From the NCBI GenBank assembly GCA_009775355.1, contig VSPN01000001.1, positions 67,701 through 131,700 on the forward strand: DNA of 64,000 nt, read 5' to 3'. This DNA comes from Muribaculaceae bacterium. Its GTDB lineage: Bacteria > Bacteroidota > Bacteroidia > Bacteroidales > Muribaculaceae. The notes below the pieces were generated by a model. The model made no database searches. It was not told where the DNA came from and was given only the letters and a program-made list of their open reading frames with translations. Positions 1 through 8,873 of the stretch are shown one piece after another. Made by a program: the position numbers and the translations under genes. Each line of letters begins with the position of its first letter. The first letter of the stretch is position 1.

Positions 1-1380
1 GAAAAATTCTACATATTCTTCGACCCCTGGACCGAAATCTTCAAATGGAAGCCCAGACGCTATTACGGATTCTTCGGCAAAACTAAAAAACTGAAAGATT
101 CAGAATCAGATGAGAATCAGATCAAGAATGCAACCGACAACACCGATGAGATAACCGGCAGCACCGAAAAGACACCTGCAGATAAGGAGTCGTTCTGGGG
201 CGGTACGGAATACGGCATAGGATGGCTGCCTGTCGGCGGATACTGCAAGATATCAGGCATGATCGACGAATCGATGGACACCGAACAGATGAAACAGCCG
301 GCCCAGGAATGGGAATTCCGGTCAAAACCGGCATGGCAGCGGCTTCTCGTCATGGTGGCCGGAGTGCTGTTCAACTTCCTGCTTGCCATCATAATCTATG
401 CAGGCATAGTCTATGCCACAGGAGAAAAATACGTGCCCTTCAGCGAGGCCCGCATGGGTATGGAATATTCGGGAGAAGCCCTGAAAGCCGGCTTTCACAA
501 CGGCGACATTCCCCTGCTGGCCGACGGCAAGCCTCTTGACAACCCATACGAAGACCGTCTCGACATGGTGCAGGCCCGCACAGTAACAGTGCTGCGCGAC
601 GGCAAAGACACCGTTGATATCCGCATCCCTGACAATTTCATTTTCAGTCTTGACAACGAGGCGAAAAGCGACACGGCGACTGTCAGCTTTCTGACTTACA
701 GATTTCCTGCCCGTATCACACAGGTCACACCCGGCGAAGGAGCGGCAAAGGGAGGACTGATGAAAGGAGACGAGATCCTGGCCATCGGCAATACGCCAAC
801 GCCCTCGCTGACAGACTTTCTGCGCACACTCCGAGGACACGACAACGAGACCGTGGCCATAACGCTTGCCCGCAAAACCGGAGAACACACCGACACAATC
901 ACAAAGAATGTCGCACTCTCGGCATCGTCAAAGATGGGAATCGGACTTGAAATCGACCCGTCGGCATTCTACAACTATAAAGAGAAACGCTATGGTCTCT
1001 TCGAGTCGGTTCCGCGCGGCATAGAGATGGGCACAGACCGCCTTGTAAGCTATACGAAATCGATGAAGATGGTATTCACGAAAGAGGGAGCAAGCTCCAT
1101 AGGTGGTTTCGGATCTATCGGGAGCATCTTCCCCGAGAAATGGGACTGGATAGCATTCTGGAACATAGCAGCTTTTCTCTCGGTCGCTCTGGCGTTCATG
1201 AACATACTTCCGATTCCGGCACTCGACGGCGGTCACGTCATGTTCCTGCTTTACGAGGTGATATTCCGCCGCAAACCGAGCGAGAAATTCATGGAGCGCG
1301 CGCAGATAACCGGAATGATCATCCTGATCCTTCTGCTTGTCTACGCCAACGGAATGGATATCATAAGACTTTTCAAATAA
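1..1380 (+). CDS. rseP: RIP metalloprotease RseP (site-2 protease), 5' end missing
   Basis: Intramembrane zinc protease of the site-2 family, which cleaves membrane-anchored anti-sigma factors and similar substrates inside the inner membrane. The reading frame is open from base 1, so the N-terminus with the HExxH zinc motif lies outside the window; the internal ATG at 259 is not the start. Visible parts are a charged, low-complexity loop (bases 85-190), a hydrophobic segment near base 350, two PDZ-like regions (about bases 440-640 and 705-890), and the C-terminal catalytic half with NILPIPALDGGH, whose Asp is the third zinc ligand, followed by a last membrane helix. An rRNA methyltransferase gene follows after 40 bases on the same strand. 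Family assignment is secure. Confidence 0.95.
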   Translation, partial: EKFYIFFDPWTEIFKWKPRRYYGFFGKTKKLKDSESDENQIKNATDNTDEITGSTEKTPADKESFWGGTEYGIGWLPVGGYCKISGMIDESMDTEQMKQPAQEWEFRSKPAWQRLLVMVAGVLFNFLLAIIIYAGIVYATGEKYVPFSEARMGMEYSGEALKAGFHNGDIPLLADGKPLDNPYEDRLDMVQARTVTVLRDGKDTVDIRIPDNFIFSLDNEAKSDTATVSFLTYRFPARITQVTPGEGAAKGGLMKGDEILAIGNTPTPSLTDFLRTLRGHDNETVAITLARKTGEHTDTITKNVALSASSKMGIGLEIDPSAFYNYKEKRYGLFESVPRGIEMGTDRLVSYTKSMKMVFTKEGASSIGGFGSIGSIFPEKWDWIAFWNIAAFLSVALAFMNILPIPALDGGHVMFLLYEVIFRRKPSEKFMERAQITGMIILILLLVYANGMDIIRLFK

Positions 1381-1420
1381 AGAACATACCAAAGAACCAT
1401 CATTCCACATCATAACGCAG

Positions 1421-2638
1421 ATGAAAACCAAACCGCATACCCCGCAGAAGTCAGATGAAAAGGGCGCTGTCCGGCTGCGCCCCGGCAAGGAAGAGTCACT
1501 GCTGCGTCATCACCCCTGGGTCTTCTCCGGGGCGATCGCCACACTCCCCGCCGACATAGAGGAGGGCGACATAGTAACAGTCACCGACTGCGACGGCAAT
1601 GTGCTCGGCACCGGGCACTTCCAGATCGGCAGCATATCAGTGCGCATTCTTGAATTCGGCATCGACACACTTCCAGAAGATTTCTATTTCAAGCGTCTGG
1701 TGAGTGCCTACACACTTCGCCGCTCGCTCGGGCTGATCCGCACCGACAATGACTGTTTCCGCCTTGTACACGGCGAAGGGGATTTCCTGCCCGGTCTGAT
1801 AGTCGACATCTACGGCGACACGGCCGTGATGCAGGCACACTCTCCCGGCATGCATTTAGCCCGACGGGCCATAGCGGAAGCCCTTACCCGCCTTCCTGAA
1901 GCCAGGATACGTAACGTATACTACAAAAGCGAGACCACGCTCCCCTACAAGGCCGGCCTCGATCCGGAAAATGAATACCTCGTGGGCAGCTACGACGGCA
2001 ACATCGCCACCGAGAACGGTCTCCAGTTCAACATCGACTGGCTAAAAGGACAGAAGACAGGCTTCTTTGTCGACCAACGCGAGAACCGCAGCCTTCTCGA
2101 GAAATTCGCTGCGGGAAGAACGGTGCTCAACATGTTCTGCTACACCGGCGGATTCTCGGTCTATGCCATGCGCGGAGGTGCCGTCACGGTCGACTCTGTC
2201 GACTCATCGACAAAAGCGGCGGCACTCACAGACGCCAATATCGCGCTCAATTTCCCCGATGACCCGAGGCACAGGACTTATGCTGAAGACGCATTCAAAT
2301 TCCTCGCCGACATGCCCGGCGACAAATATGATCTCATCGTGCTCGACCCGCCGGCATTCGCCAAACACCGTGGCGCGATCAAGAACGGACTTATCGGTTA
2401 CCGCAAACTTAACGCCAAGGCATTCGAGAAGATCAAGCCGGGCGGAATACTGTTCACGTTCTCCTGCTCGCAAGCCATCTCGCGCGACATGTTCCGAATG
2501 GCGGTCTTCACAGCCGCCGCCCGGTCCGGGCGCAAGGTGCGGATACTGCACCAGCTCTCGCAGCCGGCCGACCATCCAATCGACATATCGCATCCCGAAG
2601 GTGAATATCTGAAGGGACTCGTACTGTATGTGGAATAA
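1421..2638 (+). CDS. Class I SAM-dependent rRNA methyltransferase, RlmI-like (PUA + methyltransferase)
   Basis: A 405-residue enzyme predicted to make 5-methylcytosine in large-subunit rRNA. The N-terminal 90 residues form a PUA-type RNA-binding domain (RLRPGKEESLLRHHPWVFSG at the start). The Rossmann methyltransferase domain carries the SAM-binding segment NMFCYTGGFSVYA and motif IV DPPAF, followed by FSCSQ, where the family places its catalytic Cys. Length fits the RlmI/RlmK family (about 390-400). It lies between rseP and a dipeptidyl peptidase gene with short gaps of 40 and 36 bases, suggesting co-transcription. RlmI is the nearest named relative, but the exact target cytosine cannot be read from sequence. 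Confidence 0.88.
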   Translation: MKTKPHTPQKSDEKGAVRLRPGKEESLLRHHPWVFSGAIATLPADIEEGDIVTVTDCDGNVLGTGHFQIGSISVRILEFGIDTLPEDFYFKRLVSAYTLRRSLGLIRTDNDCFRLVHGEGDFLPGLIVDIYGDTAVMQAHSPGMHLARRAIAEALTRLPEARIRNVYYKSETTLPYKAGLDPENEYLVGSYDGNIATENGLQFNIDWLKGQKTGFFVDQRENRSLLEKFAAGRTVLNMFCYTGGFSVYAMRGGAVTVDSVDSSTKAAALTDANIALNFPDDPRHRTYAEDAFKFLADMPGDKYDLIVLDPPAFAKHRGAIKNGLIGYRKLNAKAFEKIKPGGILFTFSCSQAISRDMFRMAVFTAAARSGRKVRILHQLSQPADHPIDISHPEGEYLKGLVLYVE

Positions 2639-2674
2639 AAATGACAAACAACTGACAACTTAAATATAATACGA

Positions 2675-4720
2675 ATGAAAAAGATCATCCCGACACTAAT
2701 CATCGGCACAATGGCCGGCCTCGGCGCCAACGCCTATGTCGACAAGAACTTCAACTATCACGTCGACCGTTTCGCCGACATCGAGGTGCTCCGTTACGAA
2801 GTGCCCGAATTCGACCGTCTGACCCCGCGTCAGCGCACAATGGTCTATTACCTGACGCAGGCAGCTCAGATGGGCCGCGACATAATCTGGGATCAGAACG
2901 GACGCTACAATCTTCAGATCCGCCAGCTTCTCGAACGAATATACCAGAACTATGAAGGCGACCGCGAATCGGCCGATTTCAAGGCGTTCGAGAAATATCT
3001 GAAACAGGTGTGGTTCGGCAATGGCATTCACCACCACTACTCCACCGATAAATTCAAGCCTGAATTCTCGAAAGATTTCTTTCTGGCCGAAACCGGCAAG
3101 ATCAGTCCCTGCTGTCTGCCGCTCGAAGAGGGTGAGACTCCCGAACAGATGATCGACAAGCTGACCGAGGTGATCTTCAATCCGGCTGTGATGGCCAAGC
3201 GTGTCAACCAGGACGGCACACAGGACGTGGTGGCCACATCGGCAGGCAACCTTTATGGCGAAGGAGTGACACAGGCCGAGGTCGAGGCATTCTACGAAGC
3301 CATGAAGGATCCCGCCGACACGACTCCGATATCCTACGGACTCAACGCACGCGTGGTCAAGGATGAGAACGGACATCTGAAAGAGCAGGTATATTGTCTC
3401 AACGGCCTTTACGGCCCGGCAATCGCCCAGATCATATACTGGCTCGACAAGGCCAAGAGCGTTGCGGAGAACGATGCTCAGAAAGCGTATATCACAGCCC
3501 TCATCGACTTTTACATCACCGGTGACCTGCGCACATTCGACGAATACTCGATTCTCTGGGCGGAAGACACCAAATCAGACGTGGACTTCGTCAACGGCTT
3601 CATCGAAAGCTACGGCGACCCGCTGGGCATGACCGGCTCATGGGAATCATACGTTAACTTCAAGAACGCCAAGTCATCGTCGCGCACGGAGACTATCTCG
3701 GGCAACGCCCAGTGGTTTGAAGACAACTCTCCGGTCGACAAGCGTTTCAAGAAAGAGAACGTCAAGGGAGTATCGGCAAAGGTGATCAACGCCGCGATGC
3801 TCGCAGGCGACGCGTTCCCCTCGACCGCCATCGGCATCAACCTGCCCAACTCCAACTGGATCCGCGCCGCACACGGCTCCAAGTCAGTGACAATCGAGAA
3901 CATCACCGAGGCATACGACATGGCAAGCCACGGCAACGGATTCAATGCCGAATTCGTGATCGACGCTCCGACATCGAAGATCATGGATGACTATCTCTAT
4001 ATCACCGACATGCTTCACACCGACCTTCACGAGTGTCTGGGTCACGCATCCGGCAAACTTCTGCCGGGTGTAGACGGCGACGCACTGAAAGAGAACGGTT
4101 CAGCTCTCGAGGAGGCCCGTGCCGACCTGTTCGCGCTCTACTATCTCGCCGACCCGAAACTTCTTGAGCTCGGCATACTCGACAACCCTGACGCCTATAA
4201 GGCCGAATACTACAAATACATGCTCAACGGACTCATGACCCAACTCAACCGAATCGAACCGGGCAACGACATCGAGGAGGCCCACATGCGCAACCGCCAG
4301 CTCGTGGCCAAATGGGCGCTCGAGAACGGCAGGAAGAGAGCCAAAGGCGGTAAAGACGTGGTCGAGCTTGTCAAGAAAGGAGGCAAGACTTATGTGAAGA
4401 TCAATGACTACCGCGAGCTGCGCAATCTCTTCGGAACCCTTTTGGCCGAAATACAGCGCGTCAAGAGCGAAGGCGACTATAAGGCCGGCAACGATCTGAT
4501 CCAGAAATACGCGGTAAAAGTTGACCAGAAACTCCACAAGGAGGTGCTCGACAGGTTTTCGAAACTCGACATTCCGCCCTACAGAGGTTTCATCAATCCG
4601 GTCTATACTCCTGTTCTCAACGATAAGGGAGAGATAACCGACGTGACCATATCCTGGCCGGAGAACTATGTCGAGCAGATGCTCCGTCTTAGCCGCGACT
4701 ACTCGCCGCTGACAAAATAA
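2675..4720 (+). CDS. Dipeptidyl peptidase III (M49 zinc peptidase), exported
   Basis: Removes dipeptides from the N-terminus of oligopeptides. The zinc motif HECLGH is at residues 452-457 and the second motif EEARAD at 479-484 supplies the third ligand; eukaryotic enzymes have HELLGH and EECRAD with a longer spacing, so this is the short-spaced bacterial form described from Bacteroides. Residues 1-20 (KKIIPTLIIGTMAGLGANA) look like a signal peptide, suggesting a periplasmic location, though no lipobox Cys is present. At 681 residues it has the usual bacterial length. It follows the methyltransferase by 36 bases, and an AlkD-like gene begins 6 bases after its stop. Confidence 0.93.
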   Translation: MKKIIPTLIIGTMAGLGANAYVDKNFNYHVDRFADIEVLRYEVPEFDRLTPRQRTMVYYLTQAAQMGRDIIWDQNGRYNLQIRQLLERIYQNYEGDRESADFKAFEKYLKQVWFGNGIHHHYSTDKFKPEFSKDFFLAETGKISPCCLPLEEGETPEQMIDKLTEVIFNPAVMAKRVNQDGTQDVVATSAGNLYGEGVTQAEVEAFYEAMKDPADTTPISYGLNARVVKDENGHLKEQVYCLNGLYGPAIAQIIYWLDKAKSVAENDAQKAYITALIDFYITGDLRTFDEYSILWAEDTKSDVDFVNGFIESYGDPLGMTGSWESYVNFKNAKSSSRTETISGNAQWFEDNSPVDKRFKKENVKGVSAKVINAAMLAGDAFPSTAIGINLPNSNWIRAAHGSKSVTIENITEAYDMASHGNGFNAEFVIDAPTSKIMDDYLYITDMLHTDLHECLGHASGKLLPGVDGDALKENGSALEEARADLFALYYLADPKLLELGILDNPDAYKAEYYKYMLNGLMTQLNRIEPGNDIEEAHMRNRQLVAKWALENGRKRAKGGKDVVELVKKGGKTYVKINDYRELRNLFGTLLAEIQRVKSEGDYKAGNDLIQKYAVKVDQKLHKEVLDRFSKLDIPPYRGFINPVYTPVLNDKGEITDVTISWPENYVEQMLRLSRDYSPLTK

Positions 4721-4726
4721 CCGGGA

Positions 4727-5131
4727 ATGAAAGAGATCAAACACCTTTTCTTTACATACAGAAACGGCGCAGTGGCAGACACACTGCGCCGTTACGGCAT
4801 TCCGCACAGGATGATATTCGGCCTCGACGTGCCGGCGATCGCAGGCATTGCCCGCGGCCTTGAACCATCCGACCAACTTGCGGAAAGACTGTGGAACGAC
4901 CGCGATGTCAGGGAATCGCGTCTCCTGGCCACATATCTGTTTCAGTTGGAAAACATGACAGAAGACCGCGCGCTCGCGCTCGCCGCAGATGTCATGACCC
5001 GCGAGGAAGCCGACATGCTCGCCTTCAGACTACTCAAAAGACTTCCTTTCGCACACCGGCTTCTGCAAAGAATGAAAGATGACGGAGGATACGATATGAC
5101 CCTCAAGGCACTTGAGGCACATCTGACTTGA
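4727..5131 (+). CDS. Short AlkD-like HEAT-repeat protein (DNA alkylation repair family)
   Basis: A 134-residue all-helical protein. The segment LWNDRDVRESRLLATYLF resembles the HEAT-repeat core of AlkD-type DNA glycosylases, where 'LW.s..hE.R.lA' is typical. Full AlkD proteins are about 220-240 residues, so this is roughly half length. The Bacteroidales order has short members, so it need not be broken. No catalytic residue can be assigned with confidence. It begins 6 bases after the DPP III stop, so it is probably translated from the same mRNA, and a strong hairpin follows about 100 bases downstream. A repair role is inferred only from fold similarity. Confidence 0.65.
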   Translation: MKEIKHLFFTYRNGAVADTLRRYGIPHRMIFGLDVPAIAGIARGLEPSDQLAERLWNDRDVRESRLLATYLFQLENMTEDRALALAADVMTREEADMLAFRLLKRLPFAHRLLQRMKDDGGYDMTLKALEAHLT

Positions 5132-5232
5132 AACACAACATGCCCCGGACAAGACGCAGAGACTATGCTGAAACATGGTCTTAACATTCTTTGAGAAACT
5201 GGAGAATTGCACTTCGGCACAATATTTGTTAT

Positions 5233-5274
5233 AAGACTGAGGGACGGCTCACGCCGTTCCTCAGTCTTGCTTTT
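5233..5274 (+). terminator. Strong hairpin between the DPP III operon and htpG
   Basis: Bases 5233-5248 pair with 5253-5268 over 16 bp (one G-U) around a TCAC loop, followed by GCTTTTCTC. It is probably the terminator of the upstream operon. The htpG start codon lies only 32 bases beyond it, leaving no room for a full Bacteroides promoter in between, so the hairpin may instead sit in the htpG leader. Confidence 0.75.
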
Positions 5275-5300
5275 CTCACAAGTAAATAAATAAAGATATT

Positions 5301-7352
5301 ATGGCAAAAGGAAAAATCGGGGTAACAACAGAAAATATTTTCCCCGTTATCAAGAAATTTCTTTACAGTGATCATGAGATCTTTCTGCGTGAACTTGTGT
5401 CGAACGCCATCGACGCCTCGCAGAAACTGAAGACTCTCGCATCGTTCGGCGAGTTCAAGGGTGAGCTCGGAGTAATGGACGTGCGCGTAACCGTCGACAA
5501 GGAAGCCGGCACTCTCACTGTCTCTGACCACGGCATCGGCATGGATGCCGGCGACATCGAGAAATATATCAACCAGATCGCGTTCTCTGGAGCGGAAGAA
5601 TTTCTGGAGAAATATAAAGACACAGCCAATTCGATCATAGGCCACTTCGGTCTTGGATTCTATTCGGCTTTCATGGTTTCAAAAAAAGTGGTGATCCGCT
5701 CACTTTCATACAAAGATGGAGCAGAAGCTGTGGAATGGACCTGCGACGGAAGTCCGGAATTCGAGATGCACGCCTCAGAAAAGGAAAGTCGAGGCACAGA
5801 CATCATACTTTATATCGACGACGACAACAAGGAATTTCTGGAGCAGACGCGCATAGACGCCCTTCTGAAGAAATACTGCCGATTCCTTCCGGTGCCTGTC
5901 ATAAGCGGCAAAGTTCAAGAATGGAAAGATGGCAAGTATGTCGATTCCGACGAAGACAATGTGGTCAACTCAACCGAACCGCTCTGGACAAGGAAACCAT
6001 CTGAACTCGGCGACAAAGACTACCTTGAATTCTATCACGAACTGCGTCCCGGCGAGGAAGACCCCATGTTCTGGATACATCTCAATGTGGATTACCCGTT
6101 CAATCTGACCGGAATTCTCTATTTCCCGAAAATCAGGAACAACATCGACATCCGCCAGAACAGGATACAGCTATACTGCAACCAGGTCTATGTAACCGAT
6201 CAGGTCGAAGGGGTCGTGCCGGAGTTCATGATGCTGATGCAGGGCGTGATCGACTCGCCCGACATACCGCTGAACGTGAGCCGCAGCTACCTTCAGGCAG
6301 ACCAGCAGGTAAAGAAGATCTCATCCTACATTTCAAAGAAAGTGGCCGAGAAACTCGACCGCATGTTCAAGGATGACCGCAAGGCCTTCGAGCAGAAATG
6401 GAACGACATCGAGGTCTTCATCAAATACGGCATGCTGACTGACGAGAAATTCTATGAGTCATCGAAGAAGTTCTTCCTGCTGCGCGACGTCAACGACAAC
6501 TACTACACGCCCGACGAATACCGCACACTTGTCGAGTCTACGCAGACCGACCACGAAGGGAACATAATCTACCTTTATGCCACCGACAAGACCGAACAGT
6601 ACTCATACGTGACGTCGGCCGAGGAGAAAGGTTACAACGTGCTTCTGCTCGACGGTCAGCTTGACCAGCACCTGATTCACATGCTTGAGAGCAAACTTGA
6701 GAAGACGAGGTTTGTCCGCGTTGATTCCGACACCCCCGAGCGCCTCATCGTCAAGGATGACACATCAAACTCCAACCTCTCCCCTCTTGAGGCAGATATA
6801 TTGACAGGAATGTTCCGCAGCCAGCTACCCAAACTGAAAGATATCAATTTCATTGTGGAGTATTCGGCTCTTTCTAAAAATGACGCACCTGCCACTGTGA
6901 CGCAGAACGAGATGATGCGACGCATGAAAGAGATGGCCGCTCTTCAGCCCGGAATGAATTTCTACGGTTCGATGCCGGCGATGTACGCTCTGGTCGTAAA
7001 CACCGAGCAGCCGTCTGTCATAAAGCTTGTGGAAGAGGGCAAGAACGTCCTTGAAAGCGACCTCGTGCCTGTGCGTGGCGAAATAGAGACTCTTAACGGC
7101 GAGATCGAAACACTCCGCAAGGAAATGAATGACAAGAAAGAGGATTCAGAAAAAGAGACTCTCAAGACACAGATATCAGACAAGGAAAAGGCAGTCGAGG
7201 AAAAGCGCACGCAAGAAGAGAAACTGGTGAAGGACTATGCTTCTACTCAGCCGGTACTTAAGCAGATCATCGACCTTGCGCTTCTTCAGAGCGGTCTGCT
7301 GAAAGGAGAAAACCTGACAGCATTCATACGCCGCTCGATCTCGCTTCTCTGA
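5301..7352 (+). CDS. htpG: Molecular chaperone HtpG (Hsp90 family)
   Basis: Cytosolic ATP-dependent Hsp90 chaperone of 683 residues. The N-terminal GHKL ATPase domain shows the Glu/Asn box (ELVSNAIDA), the glycine-rich DHGIGM and the lid motif GHFGLGFYSAFMV. The middle domain contains the catalytic-loop segment RQNRIQLYCNQVYVTD. The C-terminal part has a highly charged, Glu/Lys-rich stretch (about residues 595-640) predicted to form a coiled coil before the dimerisation end, which E. coli HtpG lacks. The ATG at 5301 gives the canonical start. A GC-rich hairpin ends 32 bases upstream, and a rho-independent terminator follows, so it is monocistronic. Confidence 0.97.
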   Translation: MAKGKIGVTTENIFPVIKKFLYSDHEIFLRELVSNAIDASQKLKTLASFGEFKGELGVMDVRVTVDKEAGTLTVSDHGIGMDAGDIEKYINQIAFSGAEEFLEKYKDTANSIIGHFGLGFYSAFMVSKKVVIRSLSYKDGAEAVEWTCDGSPEFEMHASEKESRGTDIILYIDDDNKEFLEQTRIDALLKKYCRFLPVPVISGKVQEWKDGKYVDSDEDNVVNSTEPLWTRKPSELGDKDYLEFYHELRPGEEDPMFWIHLNVDYPFNLTGILYFPKIRNNIDIRQNRIQLYCNQVYVTDQVEGVVPEFMMLMQGVIDSPDIPLNVSRSYLQADQQVKKISSYISKKVAEKLDRMFKDDRKAFEQKWNDIEVFIKYGMLTDEKFYESSKKFFLLRDVNDNYYTPDEYRTLVESTQTDHEGNIIYLYATDKTEQYSYVTSAEEKGYNVLLLDGQLDQHLIHMLESKLEKTRFVRVDSDTPERLIVKDDTSNSNLSPLEADILTGMFRSQLPKLKDINFIVEYSALSKNDAPATVTQNEMMRRMKEMAALQPGMNFYGSMPAMYALVVNTEQPSVIKLVEEGKNVLESDLVPVRGEIETLNGEIETLRKEMNDKKEDSEKETLKTQISDKEKAVEEKRTQEEKLVKDYASTQPVLKQIIDLALLQSGLLKGENLTAFIRRSISLL

Positions 7353-7407
7353 CATATCGACAGATCCAGATTTTTTTATTTAAGAACACAAAAATAAGCT
7401 TTATAAA

Positions 7408-7440
7408 GGCAGGACACCTCTTGGATGTCCTGTCTTTTTT
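7408..7440 (+). terminator. Rho-independent terminator after htpG
   Basis: CAGGACA (7410-7416) pairs with TGTCCTG (7426-7432), followed directly by TCTTTTTT. It ends the htpG transcript 55 bases after the stop codon. Confidence 0.9.
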
Positions 7441-7561
7441 ATCAAATCACAGATTACACCACCTTTGAAGACAAAAGTGATTATGTAAGCACTTTCAAAA
7501 GGTTTGTATATTATCACAAATCCCATTTTGACTTATTATTTTGAAAAATATTATTATTATT

Positions 7562-7592
7562 TTTGATTTTTAAAGATAATCAATTATATTTG
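7562..7592 (+). promoter_or_regulatory. Bacteroides-type promoter for the C10 peptidase-serpin operon
   Basis: TTTG at 7562-7565 and TATATTTG at 7585-7592 are separated by 19 bases, matching the primary sigma factor consensus of Bacteroides (TTTG, 19-21 bases, TAnnTTTG). Transcription would begin near 7599, giving a leader of about 90 bases before the ATG at 7688. The surrounding 7440-7690 region is strikingly AT-rich and holds nothing else recognisable. Confidence 0.85.
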
Positions 7593-7687
7593 CCATCGAA
7601 AGAGAAAATTTGTTTATTTTCTTAAAAAAACGCCAGCGGGTAAATCTGATTCCCAAATTAATATCAGATATAATAAATTTCAGAACC

Positions 7688-8854
7688 ATGAAGAATTTAT
7701 TCTGGCTTATTTCAATACTTATGATTGGAATAGCACTTGGATCGTGTAGCAATGCCGAACTATCCGAACCCGAAGATGTATCTCTCAAAAATCAAGACAC
7801 GTATCTTCTCAGCGAAAATACGGCACTTGAAAATGCAGAAAAGGCTCTTTCTGCATTCAAAAAGAAGAAAACACGCAGTGCTTGTTCGCTTGCAACCATA
7901 AATCGGTTTCAAACGAATCAAACTCACACAAGAGGAAACTCAGAATCTTCGAATCGAGGATTCTATATCATAAATTATGGGAACAACGAAGGGTTTGCCG
8001 TAGTATCAGCTGACAAACGTGATGCCAATGTCTACGCGTTTTCAGATGACGGTCACTTAAATCTGTCAGACACGCTTGAGAATTCCGGATTAAGTTGGTA
8101 TTTAAATTATGCTATGCCAGAAATGTCAGATTTTGTGATCATACCCAATGACACACTGAAACCAATCGAACTACCATGGCATTACAACGAAACACTTTCC
8201 GAACCTCTATTGAAAGGGTTCATGTCTCAATTCCACCAGTCATATCCATACAATAAATACTGCAATTCCGGCTTTCCTGCTTATGAAAGCAGATTTGTAG
8301 GGTGTGGGCCACTTGCCGTAGGCACAATCATGGGATACTTCAAATGGCCTCAAAGTGCAGACGGCACACTGTTTCACTGGGATCAGATGAGCAATGACAG
8401 ATATAACGACGACTGGTTCAAGCTTTTTGAGATTCTTGGCAGACCATCATATCTGAACTCCGACTATTCAAATCCAGAAGGAACAAGCACTCTTTCTTCA
8501 AATTATGTAAAAGCGTTCAAGAACATGAAGTATATCAACCAAAAACTGGACAATTTTACTACATCAACAATCAGCAATGAATTAAAGTCTAATAAACCTG
8601 TTATGTGCAGAGGCAATCATGCAAGCACATCTCAAGGTCATGTCTGGATAATCGATGGAGGCTATGTAATCGGCAATGAAGAGCCACCTGTTGTCAGCGG
8701 AGACACTAAGAAAAAAGTGTTTACTTACTATTTCAATTGTATCTGGGGATGGGGAGGAACCAGCAACGGTTATTTCCAATACTATCCTACAGGCACATCC
8801 CTGAGTTCATATAAGGGTTTACAAATAATATATGGTTTCACACCTGAAAAATAA
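7688..8854 (+). CDS. C10 family cysteine peptidase (streptopain-like) lipoprotein
   Basis: Secreted papain-fold protease related to streptopain (SpeB) and the Bfp proteases of Bacteroides fragilis. The start at 7688 is chosen because it begins a lipoprotein signal ending LGSC; the upstream in-frame ATG at 7610 would add 26 hydrophilic residues. Next comes a Spi-type propeptide region (bases 7800-8070, with GFAVVSADKRD). The peptidase domain has the catalytic Cys in FVGCGPLAVGTIMGYFKWP, the catalytic His in SQGHVWIIDGGY, and the late WGWGG motif. All expected catalytic positions are intact. It is 388 residues long, AT-richer than its neighbours, which hints at acquisition. A serpin gene follows after 19 bases, presumably in the same operon. 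Confidence 0.9.
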   Translation: MKNLFWLISILMIGIALGSCSNAELSEPEDVSLKNQDTYLLSENTALENAEKALSAFKKKKTRSACSLATINRFQTNQTHTRGNSESSNRGFYIINYGNNEGFAVVSADKRDANVYAFSDDGHLNLSDTLENSGLSWYLNYAMPEMSDFVIIPNDTLKPIELPWHYNETLSEPLLKGFMSQFHQSYPYNKYCNSGFPAYESRFVGCGPLAVGTIMGYFKWPQSADGTLFHWDQMSNDRYNDDWFKLFEILGRPSYLNSDYSNPEGTSTLSSNYVKAFKNMKYINQKLDNFTTSTISNELKSNKPVMCRGNHASTSQGHVWIIDGGYVIGNEEPPVVSGDTKKKVFTYYFNCIWGWGGTSNGYFQYYPTGTSLSSYKGLQIIYGFTPEK

Positions 8855-8873
8855 ACATAAAATACCAGTCAAT

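Noticed and set aside
7610..7687. Upstream ATG for the C10 peptidase
   Set aside because: It would place 26 hydrophilic residues before a clear lipoprotein signal; the ATG at 7688 is preferred.
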